Assembly (NCBI RefSeq): GCF_947072685.1
Contig: NZ_CAMTIK010000018.1
Span: 1-42,243, forward strand
Direction: 5' to 3'
Length of the DNA stretch: 42,243 bases
Source of the DNA: an uncultured Cetobacterium sp.
GTDB taxonomy: Bacteria > Fusobacteriota > Fusobacteriia > Fusobacteriales > Fusobacteriaceae
Shown here piece after piece: positions 24,369 to 32,715 of the stretch (positions are counted from its first letter, which is position 1; every line of letters begins with the position of its first letter). A program made the translations under genes and the position numbers. The notes under the pieces are model-generated. The model was not told where the DNA came from and did not search any database. It saw only the letters and a program-made list of their open reading frames with translations.

Positions 24369-25806
24369 ATTTAAAACTAGAGCTGCAGTATTAGAGCATG
24401 GAAAAGTGATGGAAGTCCACATTGAAAGAGCGGGAGAGGGAACTTTAAACGGAAATATATATAAAGGAAAAGTTGCCAATGTGTTACCCGGTATGGAATC
24501 GGCTTTTGTAAAAATAGGATTAGAAAAAAATGGATTTTTATATGTGAAAGATTTAAGAGATTTTGAAGAAAAATATTTAACAGGAATAGCAAATAGTGTA
24601 AAGCCAATAGAGGAACTTTTGACTGTTGGAGACGATGTTGTAGTGCAAGTGTTGAGTGATCCCAGAGGAAGTAAAGGGGCAAGAGTTACAACGCACTACA
24701 CAATACCTGGAAAATTTTTAGTACTTATGCCAAACAATACACATATAGCTATATCTAAAAAAATAAGAGATGAATCTGAAAGAGAAAGATTGGAGAAAGT
24801 TTTTTCTGAAATTGTACCCGAAGGGATGGGAGTTATAATAAGGACTGCTGCTGAGGGTAAAAGTATCTACCATTTTGAAAAAGAGCTACAATATTTAATT
24901 AAAAAATGGGAAGAGATAGAAGTGAAGATAAAAAAAGCTAAAATAGGAGAACTTCTATATAAAGATAATGGAATCGTGAGTAAAGTTTTAAGAGATATTA
25001 TAAATAATGAAATCGATGAAATAATCGTGGATGATGAGAGTGTTTATTGGGAAATAATAGACTATACTATGGCATTTAGTGATGGTAAATTAAAAACTAA
25101 AATAAAATTATATAGCGACAAGAAAGATATATTTGATAACTATGGAATTCAACAAGAGATTGAAAAATCCCTAGAAGAAACAGTTTGGCTAGAGTGTGGT
25201 GGTTCTATAGTTATAGAAAAAACAGAGGCATTGGTCAGTGTTGATGTGAATACTGGAAAAAATATAGGTAGTATGAATTTAGAAGAGACAGTTGTGAAAA
25301 CTAACATAGAAGCAGCCGAGGAAATCGCAAGACAACTCCGTATAAGAAATTTAAGTGGAATAATAATAATTGACTTTATAGACATGAAAGTGGAAGAGGA
25401 CAAAGAGAAAGTTTTGAAAGTTTTAGATGAACATTTAGCTAAAGATCGAGTAAAAACAAATATTATTCACTTCACAGATTTGGGGTTAGTTGAAATGACC
25501 AGAAAAAGGATAGGCAAACCACTAAGTTATTACTTTCAAGATGAATGTCCAATGTGTAAAGGGACTGGAAAAGTAAAAGGAAGTAGATCTATTGTAGAAA
25601 ATATAATAAAAGAACTAAAAGAAGTGGTTGAAGAAAAAGATATCAGCAAGATAAAGATAGTGACAAAAGCCTCTGTAAAACAGAAAATAGAAGAGATTTA
25701 CTTGGATTTTATAAAATCTTTATTGGCTCAACATGGGAAAAAAATTGAAATTCTAAGCCAAGGGAAAGAGATAGTTAAAGATTATGAAATATTGATGGAA
25801 AGATAG
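24340..25806 (+). CDS. rng: Ribonuclease G (Rne/Rng family)
   Basis: RNase G is an endonuclease that trims 16S rRNA and decays mRNA. The 488-residue protein starts MNQIIINTNRFKTRAAVLEHGK. It has an S1 domain (NIYKGKVANVLPGMESAFVKIG), the catalytic aspartates in VSVDVNTGKN and IIIIDFIDM, and the zinc-link CPMCKGTGKVKG near residue 405. It lacks the long RNase E scaffold tail, so RNase G is the better name. GGGGAGAG before its ATG lies inside the radical SAM gene. Confidence 0.94.
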   Translation: MNQIIINTNRFKTRAAVLEHGKVMEVHIERAGEGTLNGNIYKGKVANVLPGMESAFVKIGLEKNGFLYVKDLRDFEEKYLTGIANSVKPIEELLTVGDDVVVQVLSDPRGSKGARVTTHYTIPGKFLVLMPNNTHIAISKKIRDESERERLEKVFSEIVPEGMGVIIRTAAEGKSIYHFEKELQYLIKKWEEIEVKIKKAKIGELLYKDNGIVSKVLRDIINNEIDEIIVDDESVYWEIIDYTMAFSDGKLKTKIKLYSDKKDIFDNYGIQQEIEKSLEETVWLECGGSIVIEKTEALVSVDVNTGKNIGSMNLEETVVKTNIEAAEEIARQLRIRNLSGIIIIDFIDMKVEEDKEKVLKVLDEHLAKDRVKTNIIHFTDLGLVEMTRKRIGKPLSYYFQDECPMCKGTGKVKGSRSIVENIIKELKEVVEEKDISKIKIVTKASVKQKIEEIYLDFIKSLLAQHGKKIEILSQGKEIVKDYEILMER

Positions 25807-25814
25807 GTGGAAAG

Positions 25815-26297
25815 GTGAAGCTAGCCTTATATTCAGGAACATTTGACCCTATAACGAAGGGGCATAAAGATATTATAAAAAGAGCGAGTAGAATGTGTGA
25901 TAAGTTAATAGTGGCTGTATTAAATAATGTTTCTAAAAAAACTTTATTTACTTTAGAAGAAAGAAAAGATATGGTGGAAAAAAGTTTAGAGGATATTTTA
26001 AATGTCGAAGTTATTGAGTATAGCGGCTTATTAGTTGACTATATGAAACAAAGAGATTGCAAGTATATAATAAGAGGATTGAGAGCTGTTGTTGATTACG
26101 AATACGAACTATCGTTGGCTTATGGAAATTTTGATATTTCTGAAAAAGAGATTGAAACAGTTTTTATTCCTGCATCCAAACAGTTTTTATATGTTAGTTC
26201 TACTATAGTTAGAGAGTTAGCGGTTTATAATGGGAAGTTAGACGATTATTTGGATAGCTATGTGATTGAAAAGGTTAGAGATAAAGTTAAGGAGTAG
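25815..26297 (+). CDS. coaD: Phosphopantetheine adenylyltransferase
   Basis: CoaD makes dephospho-CoA from 4'-phosphopantetheine and ATP. The 160-residue nucleotidyltransferase starts KLALYSGTFDPITKGHKDII with the (T/H)xGH motif. It has YIIRGLRAVVDYEYEL and the SSTIVREL ATP-binding end. It starts at GTG with GGTGGAAAG upstream, eight bases after rng, and radA follows within four bases, so it is part of the same operon. Confidence 0.96.
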   Translation: MKLALYSGTFDPITKGHKDIIKRASRMCDKLIVAVLNNVSKKTLFTLEERKDMVEKSLEDILNVEVIEYSGLLVDYMKQRDCKYIIRGLRAVVDYEYELSLAYGNFDISEKEIETVFIPASKQFLYVSSTIVRELAVYNGKLDDYLDSYVIEKVRDKVKE

Positions 26298-26301
26298 CTA
26301 A

Positions 26302-27687
26302 ATGGCGAAGGCAAAAAGTTTTTATGTATGTGGTGAGTGTGGATATAAAACAATTAAATGGATGGGGAAGTGTGATAATTGTGGTGAATGGGGAACTTTT
26401 GAAGAAGAGATAGAGCTTCCTGCAAGTTCATCAAAAACTATGAAAACATCATCCAATTCAATGGTGAATATTCAAGATAAAGTAGTATCCTTTGCCAATG
26501 TTCAGTTAGAAAAGAATTTTCGGTACAAAACAACAATATCGGAATTTGATAGACTTCTAGGAGGTGGATTAGTAAAAGGAGAGGTTGTTCTAATAACAGG
26601 AAGTCCTGGGATTGGGAAATCCACTTTGCTGTTACAAACCGCTAAAGAATACACTGTTTATGGAGATGTTTTATATGTTTCTGGGGAGGAATCACCAGCT
26701 CAGATAAAATCTAGAGGGGAGAGATTAGGGATAGATTCAAATGATCTTTATCTTATGTCCGAAACAGATATTCAAGGAATCTATGAGTATGTTCTAACAA
26801 GAAAACCAAAAATTGTCATTATAGATTCAATTCAAACTCTTTATAATTCAGAAGTGGATTCGATTCCAGGGACTCCGACACAGATAAGAGAGTGTACGCT
26901 AAAAATAATTGAGCTAGCTAAAAAAAATGAAGTTTCATTTTTTATAGTTGGTCATATTACAAAAGATGGGAAAGTTGCAGGGCCGAAGCTTTTAGAGCAT
27001 ATGGTTGACGCTGTTTTTCATTTTGAAGGTGAAGAGGGACTGTTCTATAGAATTTTAAGAAGTTTAAAAAATAGATTTGGATCAACAAATGAACTTGCAG
27101 TATTTAGCATGGAGGACACAGGTATTCATGAGGTGAAAAATTCATCGGAGTTTTTTTTAAGTGAAAGAGATGAAAAGAATATAGGAAGTATGGTAGTTCC
27201 AGTTTTAGAAGGAACAAAAGTTTTTTTACTGGAGATACAAACTCTCCTAACGGATTGTACAATTGGAATACCTAAGAGAATTGTTCAAGGATTTGATAGA
27301 AATAGGATGCAAATATTGACAGCTATTGCTGAAAAAAGAATGGGGCTTCATTTAGGAATGAAAGATCTATTTATAAATATTCCTGGTGGATTATCAATAA
27401 ATGATCCAGCAGCCGATTTAGGAGCATTGATATCAATAGTTTCACTCTATAGAAATATTGCTATAAGTCAAAAGATTGCCGCTATTGGTGAACTTGGATT
27501 GAGGGGAGAGATAAGAAAAGCTTTCTTTATAGATAGAAGATTAAGAGAGCTAGAAAAGCTTGGATTTAAAGGTGTCTATGTCCCTGAAACAAATAGAAAA
27601 GAGATTGAAAAAAATAGTTATAAACTGAAAATAATATATTTGAAAAATTTAGAAGAACTTTTAGAAAGGATGAGTAAAGATGAATAA
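26302..27687 (+). CDS. radA: DNA repair protein RadA
   Basis: RadA (Sms) is a RecA-like ATPase/helicase that processes recombination branches. The 461-residue protein has the N-terminal zinc finger with C10, C13, C24 and C27, Walker A GSPGIGKS (residues 100-107), the RadA-specific KNRFG motif near residue 256, and a C-terminal Lon-protease-like domain (GGLSINDPAADLGAL, ELGLRGEIRKA). It overlaps disA by eight bases; in Bacillus the two proteins interact and are likewise neighbours. Confidence 0.96.
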   Translation: MAKAKSFYVCGECGYKTIKWMGKCDNCGEWGTFEEEIELPASSSKTMKTSSNSMVNIQDKVVSFANVQLEKNFRYKTTISEFDRLLGGGLVKGEVVLITGSPGIGKSTLLLQTAKEYTVYGDVLYVSGEESPAQIKSRGERLGIDSNDLYLMSETDIQGIYEYVLTRKPKIVIIDSIQTLYNSEVDSIPGTPTQIRECTLKIIELAKKNEVSFFIVGHITKDGKVAGPKLLEHMVDAVFHFEGEEGLFYRILRSLKNRFGSTNELAVFSMEDTGIHEVKNSSEFFLSERDEKNIGSMVVPVLEGTKVFLLEIQTLLTDCTIGIPKRIVQGFDRNRMQILTAIAEKRMGLHLGMKDLFINIPGGLSINDPAADLGALISIVSLYRNIAISQKIAAIGELGLRGEIRKAFFIDRRLRELEKLGFKGVYVPETNRKEIEKNSYKLKIIYLKNLEELLERMSKDE

Positions 27688-28741
27688 CCCGCAATTATTA
27701 GATATCCTTTCTCTTTTGGCTCCAGGTACAAAGTTGAGAGAGGGGATACACAATGTTTTAGATGGAGAGATGGGAGCCTTAATAGTTGTAGGACTAGATT
27801 CAGAAGTTCAGAAGATAATGGACGGAGGATTTGAAATAAGCTGTGACTACACTCCGGAGAAGTTATTTGAACTGTGTAAAATGGATGGGGCGATAATAAT
27901 TGATTCAGATATAACTAGAATTCATTCGGCGAATGTGCACCTTCAACCTAGCATGAGATTTTCTACAAATGAAAGTGGAACAAGACATAGAACCGCTCAA
28001 AGGGTTGCTAAGCAAACTGATAAACTGGTTATAGCTATATCGGAAAGAAAAAAAGTTGTAACTATATATAAGGGTGAAATGAAGCACAGATTGAGAAGTA
28101 CAACCGATCTTATGGGAGAGGCATCACAAGGGCTAAATACTTTGGAACGTTATCGTTTTGTATTGGATAGAGCTTTAGGGAACTTGACAATACTGGAGCT
28201 GGATGACCTGGTAACTCTATATGAAGTGACAGTGGTTTTACAAAGATTTGAAAAAGTAACTAGAATCTTTCAAGAGATGGGAACTTATATGACTGAGTTG
28301 GGATTAGATGGAAGACTTGTAAAACTTCACTTAAATGATTTAATTCAAGATATCGAAAATGAGAAAGAGGATTTCTTGAAAGATTATTGGAATGATGTGA
28401 ATACTGGTTTTGATATGGCAGAAATAACGGACAGATTATCTAAGTTAACAGATGATGAATTAAAAGAATTAGAAAAATTGTCATCCACTTTGGATTATGG
28501 AAAAACATATTCTGCACTAGGAAATAGGGTAACACCTAAAGGGTATAGAATATTAGATAAAATTACAAAACTTACAAAAAGAGATATAGATAAAATAGTT
28601 AATACCTATGGAAATCTTTCTAAAATTCAAGAAGCCTCAACAGAAGAGCTTTTAGAAATAAAAGGAATCAGTAAGTTTAAAATAAAAGCTATTCAAACAG
28701 GATTAAAAAGACTGAAGGTAACTGTTGAATTGGAGAAATAA
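27680..28741 (+). CDS. disA: DNA integrity scanning diadenylate cyclase DisA
   Basis: DisA makes cyclic di-AMP from two ATP and is inhibited by branched DNA. The 353-residue protein has the DAC domain with DGA (residues 69-71) and RHR (residues 102-104 in SGTRHRTA). A helical spine and C-terminal HhH repeats (NLSKIQEASTEELLEIKGISKFKIKAIQ) bind DNA. All catalytic motifs are intact. It closes the coaD-radA-disA operon and ends at a strong terminator. Confidence 0.97.
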   Translation: MNNPQLLDILSLLAPGTKLREGIHNVLDGEMGALIVVGLDSEVQKIMDGGFEISCDYTPEKLFELCKMDGAIIIDSDITRIHSANVHLQPSMRFSTNESGTRHRTAQRVAKQTDKLVIAISERKKVVTIYKGEMKHRLRSTTDLMGEASQGLNTLERYRFVLDRALGNLTILELDDLVTLYEVTVVLQRFEKVTRIFQEMGTYMTELGLDGRLVKLHLNDLIQDIENEKEDFLKDYWNDVNTGFDMAEITDRLSKLTDDELKELEKLSSTLDYGKTYSALGNRVTPKGYRILDKITKLTKRDIDKIVNTYGNLSKIQEASTEELLEIKGISKFKIKAIQTGLKRLKVTVELEK

Positions 28742-28769
28742 AAATCTACTTTTTTTAGTAGATTTTTTT
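28742..28769 (+). terminator. Terminator after disA
   Basis: AAATCTACT (28742-28750) pairs perfectly with AGTAGATTT (28757-28765), with a T loop and trailing T tract. Confidence 0.88.
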
Positions 28770-28791
28770 ATTTATCTATGTTATATTATGG

Positions 28792-28810
28792 TATAGGGGT
28801 GTACCCTATA
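28792..28810 (+). promoter_or_regulatory. Candidate CsoR operator at the copA promoter
   Basis: TATAGGG (28792-28798) and CCCTATA (28804-28810) form a 7-bp inverted repeat with a 5-base centre. G-tract/C-tract palindromes of this sort are CsoR binding sites. It lies just downstream of -10-like TATATT/TATTAT bases and upstream of the copA ribosome site, so a bound repressor would block transcription. Confidence 0.65.
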
Positions 28811-28826
28811 TTGATGGAGGTGTAAA

Positions 28827-31307
28827 ATGAAAAAGAAATATAGAGTGGGAAATGTAACTTGCCAGAGTTGCGTTGCACTTATTGAAAAAATACTTAACTC
28901 TACAGATGGAGTGAATGAAGCGAGAGTAAATTTAGCGACGGAAGAATTGTTTGTAGATTTTGATGAAAAAACTATAAATGAAGATAGTTTTAAAAATAAA
29001 ATAACAGTTTTGGGTTATAGTGTAAATGAAGTGAAAAAATTGAAAACAGTGACATTTTTGATAAAGGGATTACACTGCCAGAGCTGTGTTTCTATGTCTG
29101 AAAAAGTTATTTCGGGAATGGACGGGGTTGAGTCGGTGAATGTTAACTTAGCTACAGAAAAAGCTACAGTGACATATGATTCAAGTCTAGTAAAACTATC
29201 TGAAATTTTTCACAGCATCCAAAATTTTGGCTATACAGGTGAAAGAATAACTGAGGAAACAGTTGATAGAAGAGAACAAGAAAACCAAAAAGAACTCAAA
29301 AGAGAGTTCAATGAATTTTTAGTAGCTATCTCTTTGGGAGCTATAATTTTTTATATATCAATGGGAAGTATGATTGGATTACCTATACCGAATTTCCTTC
29401 ACTACAATACAGATCCATTTTTATTTGCAATGGTTCAACTTGTTTTGTCTATTCCAGTAGTGTATGTGGGAAGACATTTTTATACATCAGGATTTCAAAA
29501 GATAAAAGCTGGAGCTCCAAGTATGGATTCTTTAATAGCTTTAGGAACGGGTGCTGCATTTGCCTATAGTTTATACAGCACTGTTAAAATATATGAAGGG
29601 GATATTCAATATGTTCACAATCTTTACTATGAATCCGGTGTAGTGATTATAGCTTTAATCTCTTTAGGTAAATACTTGGAAAAATTGAGCAAGGGGAAAA
29701 CGTCAGAAGCTATAAAAAAATTGATGGGTTTACAGAGCAAAAGAGCAAACCTATTCAGAGATGGAAAGGTTGTAAGTGTTGATATAGAAGAGATTGAAAT
29801 AGGAGATGTTCTGCTGATAAAACCTGGAGAATCAATTCCAACAGATGGATTGGTAGTGGAAGGGATTTCAAGTGTGGATGAAGCTATGCTGACAGGAGAA
29901 AGTATCCCTGTAAAAAAAATCATAGGATCAAAGCTTTATGGAGCAACAATAAATGGAACAGGTAGTCTGAAAATGAAGGTTACAGAAACTGGAGAGAACA
30001 CAACACTTTCAAAAATAATAAGACTTGTTGAAAATGCTCAGGGATCAAAAGCTCCAATAGCTCGAATGGCCGACGTATTATCTGGATATTTTGTACCCGC
30101 AGTTATGATAATCGCTGTTCTATCAAGTCTGACATGGTATTTTATAGGTTCGCTAGGATGGGTCAATCTGGATTCGCAGCCGAGTGTTTTTGCTTTGAAA
30201 ATCTTGATTTCGGTACTGGTTATAGCCTGTCCATGCTCGTTGGGGTTAGCAACTCCAACAGCTATAATGGTAGGAACTGGTAGAGGAGCTGAATTAGGAA
30301 TACTTATTAAATCTGGGGAAGCACTTGAAAAGGCATGTAAGGTAGACACCGTTGTTTTTGATAAAACAGGGACAATAACAGTGGGAAAACCGACAGTTAC
30401 CGATATTATAACAACTGAATTAGAGGAGGAAATACTTCTTAAAGTTGTTGGAAGTTTGGAACAAAATTCTGAACACCCATTAGCTGATGCTATTATGAGA
30501 GAGATAAATATAAGAAATCTTGAACTGTACACAGTAAGAAATTTCAACTCTCGAACAGGAAAGGGAGTTGTAGGAACTTTAGAAAATACAAAAGTTGGAG
30601 ATGTAGAAGTAATAATAGGTAGTAAAAAGATGATGGATAAATATTCTATCGATGTGGAGGAACATTTAAAAGAGAGTGAAAAACTGTTCGATGAAGGAAA
30701 AACAGTAATCTATGTGGCTACTAAAAATAGATATCTAGGTTTAATTGCAATAGCGGATAAAGTTAGAGAGAATTCCAAAGAGGTTATTGAAGAGTTGAAA
30801 AAAATGGGAATAGATGTCATCATGTTGACAGGAGATAATGAGAGAACGGCTAGAGCGATAGCTAGAGAAGTTGGTGTGGAAAAGGTAATTGCAGAAGTAT
30901 CGCCAGAACAAAAGTATTCTCAGATAAAAAAAATACAAATATCAGGAAAAAATGTAGCTATGGTGGGGGATGGAATAAATGATTCTCCAGCTTTAACACA
31001 AGCGAATGTTGGAATTGCAGTCGGTGGTGGAGCTGACATCGCACTAGAAAGTGCAGATATAGTATTGATGAGTAAAAACATAAAGGATGTTCCAAAAGCT
31101 ATAGAGCTGAGTAGAGCTACTATGAAAAATATAAAACAAAACTTGTTTTGGGCATTTATCTATAATGGATTAGGGATACCGGTTGCAGCGGGATTACTAT
31201 ACCCATTTACAGGACATCTTTTAAATCCTATGATAGCAGGTGCAGCAATGGCAATGAGCTCTGTTTCAGTAGTTTCAAATGCGTTGAGATTGAAGTGGTT
31301 TAAATAA
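28827..31307 (+). CDS. copA: Copper-exporting P1B-type ATPase
   Basis: CopA pumps Cu+ out of the cytoplasm across the inner membrane using ATP. The 826-residue protein has two N-terminal heavy-metal domains with CQSC at residues 12-15 and 84-87. Eight membrane segments include the CPC motif (ACPCSLGLATP, near residue 468). TGES, DKTGT (Asp near 512), EHPLADA (the SEHPL motif) and GDGINDSPAL are also present. AGGAGG-like GGAGGTG precedes the ATG. csoR follows 14 bases later in the same operon, and a palindromic operator lies in the promoter. Confidence 0.97.
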   Translation: MKKKYRVGNVTCQSCVALIEKILNSTDGVNEARVNLATEELFVDFDEKTINEDSFKNKITVLGYSVNEVKKLKTVTFLIKGLHCQSCVSMSEKVISGMDGVESVNVNLATEKATVTYDSSLVKLSEIFHSIQNFGYTGERITEETVDRREQENQKELKREFNEFLVAISLGAIIFYISMGSMIGLPIPNFLHYNTDPFLFAMVQLVLSIPVVYVGRHFYTSGFQKIKAGAPSMDSLIALGTGAAFAYSLYSTVKIYEGDIQYVHNLYYESGVVIIALISLGKYLEKLSKGKTSEAIKKLMGLQSKRANLFRDGKVVSVDIEEIEIGDVLLIKPGESIPTDGLVVEGISSVDEAMLTGESIPVKKIIGSKLYGATINGTGSLKMKVTETGENTTLSKIIRLVENAQGSKAPIARMADVLSGYFVPAVMIIAVLSSLTWYFIGSLGWVNLDSQPSVFALKILISVLVIACPCSLGLATPTAIMVGTGRGAELGILIKSGEALEKACKVDTVVFDKTGTITVGKPTVTDIITTELEEEILLKVVGSLEQNSEHPLADAIMREINIRNLELYTVRNFNSRTGKGVVGTLENTKVGDVEVIIGSKKMMDKYSIDVEEHLKESEKLFDEGKTVIYVATKNRYLGLIAIADKVRENSKEVIEELKKMGIDVIMLTGDNERTARAIAREVGVEKVIAEVSPEQKYSQIKKIQISGKNVAMVGDGINDSPALTQANVGIAVGGGADIALESADIVLMSKNIKDVPKAIELSRATMKNIKQNLFWAFIYNGLGIPVAAGLLYPFTGHLLNPMIAGAAMAMSSVSVVSNALRLKWFK

Positions 31308-31321
31308 TACGAGGAGGAGAT

Positions 31322-31609
31322 ATGGAAGAGAATTGTTCTAATAAAATTTGCGGAGATAAAAAAAAATTAATAACTAGAGTTAACAGAATAGAGGGTCAGA
31401 TTAGAGGGATAAAGAGGATGATTGAAGAGGAGTCATATTGTGATGATGTTTTGAATCAAATAGCCTCAGCAAAAGCCGCTTTGGATGGAGTAGCAAAAGT
31501 TATACTAGAAAATCATTTAAGAAAGTGTGTTGTATCAGGTATAAAAAACAACGAAGAGAACAAAGTTATCGACGAGCTTATATACACATTGGGAAAAATG
31601 ATGAAATAA
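31322..31609 (+). CDS. csoR: Copper-sensing repressor CsoR
   Basis: CsoR is an all-helical DNA-binding repressor released by Cu+. The 95-residue protein has the fold signature RVNRIEGQIRGIKRMIEEE and the copper ligands C40, H65 and C69. These have the same spacing as C36-H61-C65 of Mycobacterium CsoR, which argues against the related nickel (RcnR), formaldehyde (FrmR) or persulfide (CstR) sensors. Two further cysteines lie at residues 5 and 10. Encoded directly after copA, it most likely controls its own operon through the palindrome at 28792-28810. Confidence 0.93.
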   Translation: MEENCSNKICGDKKKLITRVNRIEGQIRGIKRMIEEESYCDDVLNQIASAKAALDGVAKVILENHLRKCVVSGIKNNEENKVIDELIYTLGKMMK

Positions 31610-31620
31610 GTCTAAATTTT

Positions 31621-31635
31621 TCTTTAAATTAAAGA
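31621..31635 (+). repeat. Palindrome before the BMP-family gene
   Basis: TCTTTAA (31621-31627) and TTAAAGA (31629-31635) are perfect arms around one A. It lies between csoR and the binding-protein gene, 50 bases before its start. It may be an operator or a weak hairpin; AT-rich palindromes arise easily by chance. Confidence 0.3.
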
Positions 31636-31684
31636 AATAATATGTTAAAATTCTTATAGTATAAAGTTTTTAGGGAGGGTGTTA

Positions 31685-32650
31685 ATGAGAAAAATAGTTA
31701 CGTTTATAATGTCTATGATATTAGCTATTGGTTTATTTGCAGCGAAGCCACTTAAAGTTGGAATAGTTCTTTCAACTGGAGGGTTAGGAGATAAGTCTTT
31801 TAATGATGCTGCTTATAGAGGGTTAGAGCAAGCTAAAAAAGATTTAGGAATTGAATTTAAATATGTTGAACCTGCGTCACCAGCTGAAGATGAAGAGTTT
31901 TTAAGAGAATATGCAGAGGCTGGATATGATTTGATTATTGCAACTGGATTCCAAATGACAGAGTCAGCAAGAGCAGTGGCTGCAGATTATTCGGATGTTA
32001 AGTTTTTAATGATTGATGATGTTGTAGATCTACCTAATGTAAAATCATTGATTTTTAAAGAGGAAGAGGGTTCTTTCTTAGTTGGAGTTATCGCAGGATT
32101 GATGACGAAAAATAATGCTGTTGGATTTGTTGGTGGGATGGAAAATCCTTTGATAAAGAAATTTGAAGTTGGATTTAAGCAAGGTGCAGAGTATGTAAAT
32201 CCTAAAGTTAAATTCTTCTCAGTTTACACAACAGGACCAAATCCATTTAACGATCCAGTTAGAGGAAAAGAAAATGCTATTTCTGAAATCAACCAAGGTG
32301 CAGATGTTATATATCATGCAGCAGGGGGAACAGGTATGGGAGTTTTTGCAGCAGCAAAAGAAAAGGGAGTTTTCGCTATTGGTGTTGACTCGAATCAAGA
32401 TGCTGTAGAACCAGGAACAGTTTTAACATCTATGTTAAAAAATGTAGACGTTGCAGTTTATGACAGTATCAAAAATCTAATTTCAGGAAATTTTGTTCCA
32501 GGAGTAGCAGTTTATGGAGCTCAAGAAAATGGAGTGGGAGTAACTGATTTTGAATTTACAAAAGATATTATTGGTGCAGAAAAACTTCAGAAATTTGAAG
32601 AGATAAAAGCTAAACTTATGTCAGGGGAAATTAAAGTTAGTGATAAATAA
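31685..32650 (+). CDS. BMP-family (PnrA/TmpC-like) nucleoside-binding protein
   Basis: BMP-family proteins bind nucleosides and feed ABC transporters. The 321-residue protein has a signal peptide with likely cleavage near FAA|KP (residue 20). It then shows KVGIVLSTGGLGDKSFNDAAY, VGFVGGMENPLIKKFEVGFKQG, YHAAGGTGMGVFAAAKEKGVFAIGVDSNQD and LTSMLKNVDVAVYD, all typical. No lipobox cysteine is present, so it should be soluble in the periplasm, unlike Firmicute lipoprotein members. A GTG two codons upstream overlaps GGGAGGGTG, so the ATG at 31685 is chosen. No permease or ATPase gene is next to it, but deoB-deoD-cdd follow, consistent with nucleoside uptake for salvage. Confidence 0.88.
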   Translation: MRKIVTFIMSMILAIGLFAAKPLKVGIVLSTGGLGDKSFNDAAYRGLEQAKKDLGIEFKYVEPASPAEDEEFLREYAEAGYDLIIATGFQMTESARAVAADYSDVKFLMIDDVVDLPNVKSLIFKEEEGSFLVGVIAGLMTKNNAVGFVGGMENPLIKKFEVGFKQGAEYVNPKVKFFSVYTTGPNPFNDPVRGKENAISEINQGADVIYHAAGGTGMGVFAAAKEKGVFAIGVDSNQDAVEPGTVLTSMLKNVDVAVYDSIKNLISGNFVPGVAVYGAQENGVGVTDFEFTKDIIGAEKLQKFEEIKAKLMSGEIKVSDK

Positions 32651-32662
32651 AAAATAAATGGG

Positions 32663-32690
32663 GGCTGATTAATTTATTGATCAGCCTTTT
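32663..32690 (+). terminator. Terminator after the BMP-family gene
   Basis: GGCTGATTAA (32663-32672) pairs with TTGATCAGCC (32677-32686), one wobble, followed by TTTT. The short T-run suggests partial read-through into deoB. Confidence 0.65.
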
Positions 32691-32715
32691 GTTACCTTTT
32701 GAGAGGAGAGAGAAA

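Noticed and set aside
30038-30547. Minus-strand 169-codon frame inside copA
   Set aside because: It mirrors the conserved P-type ATPase core (CPC and DKTGT region) and has no start signals.
32677-32715. Upstream extension of deoB by 13 codons
   Set aside because: It overlaps the terminator hairpin; GAGAGGAGAG places the start at the later ATG.
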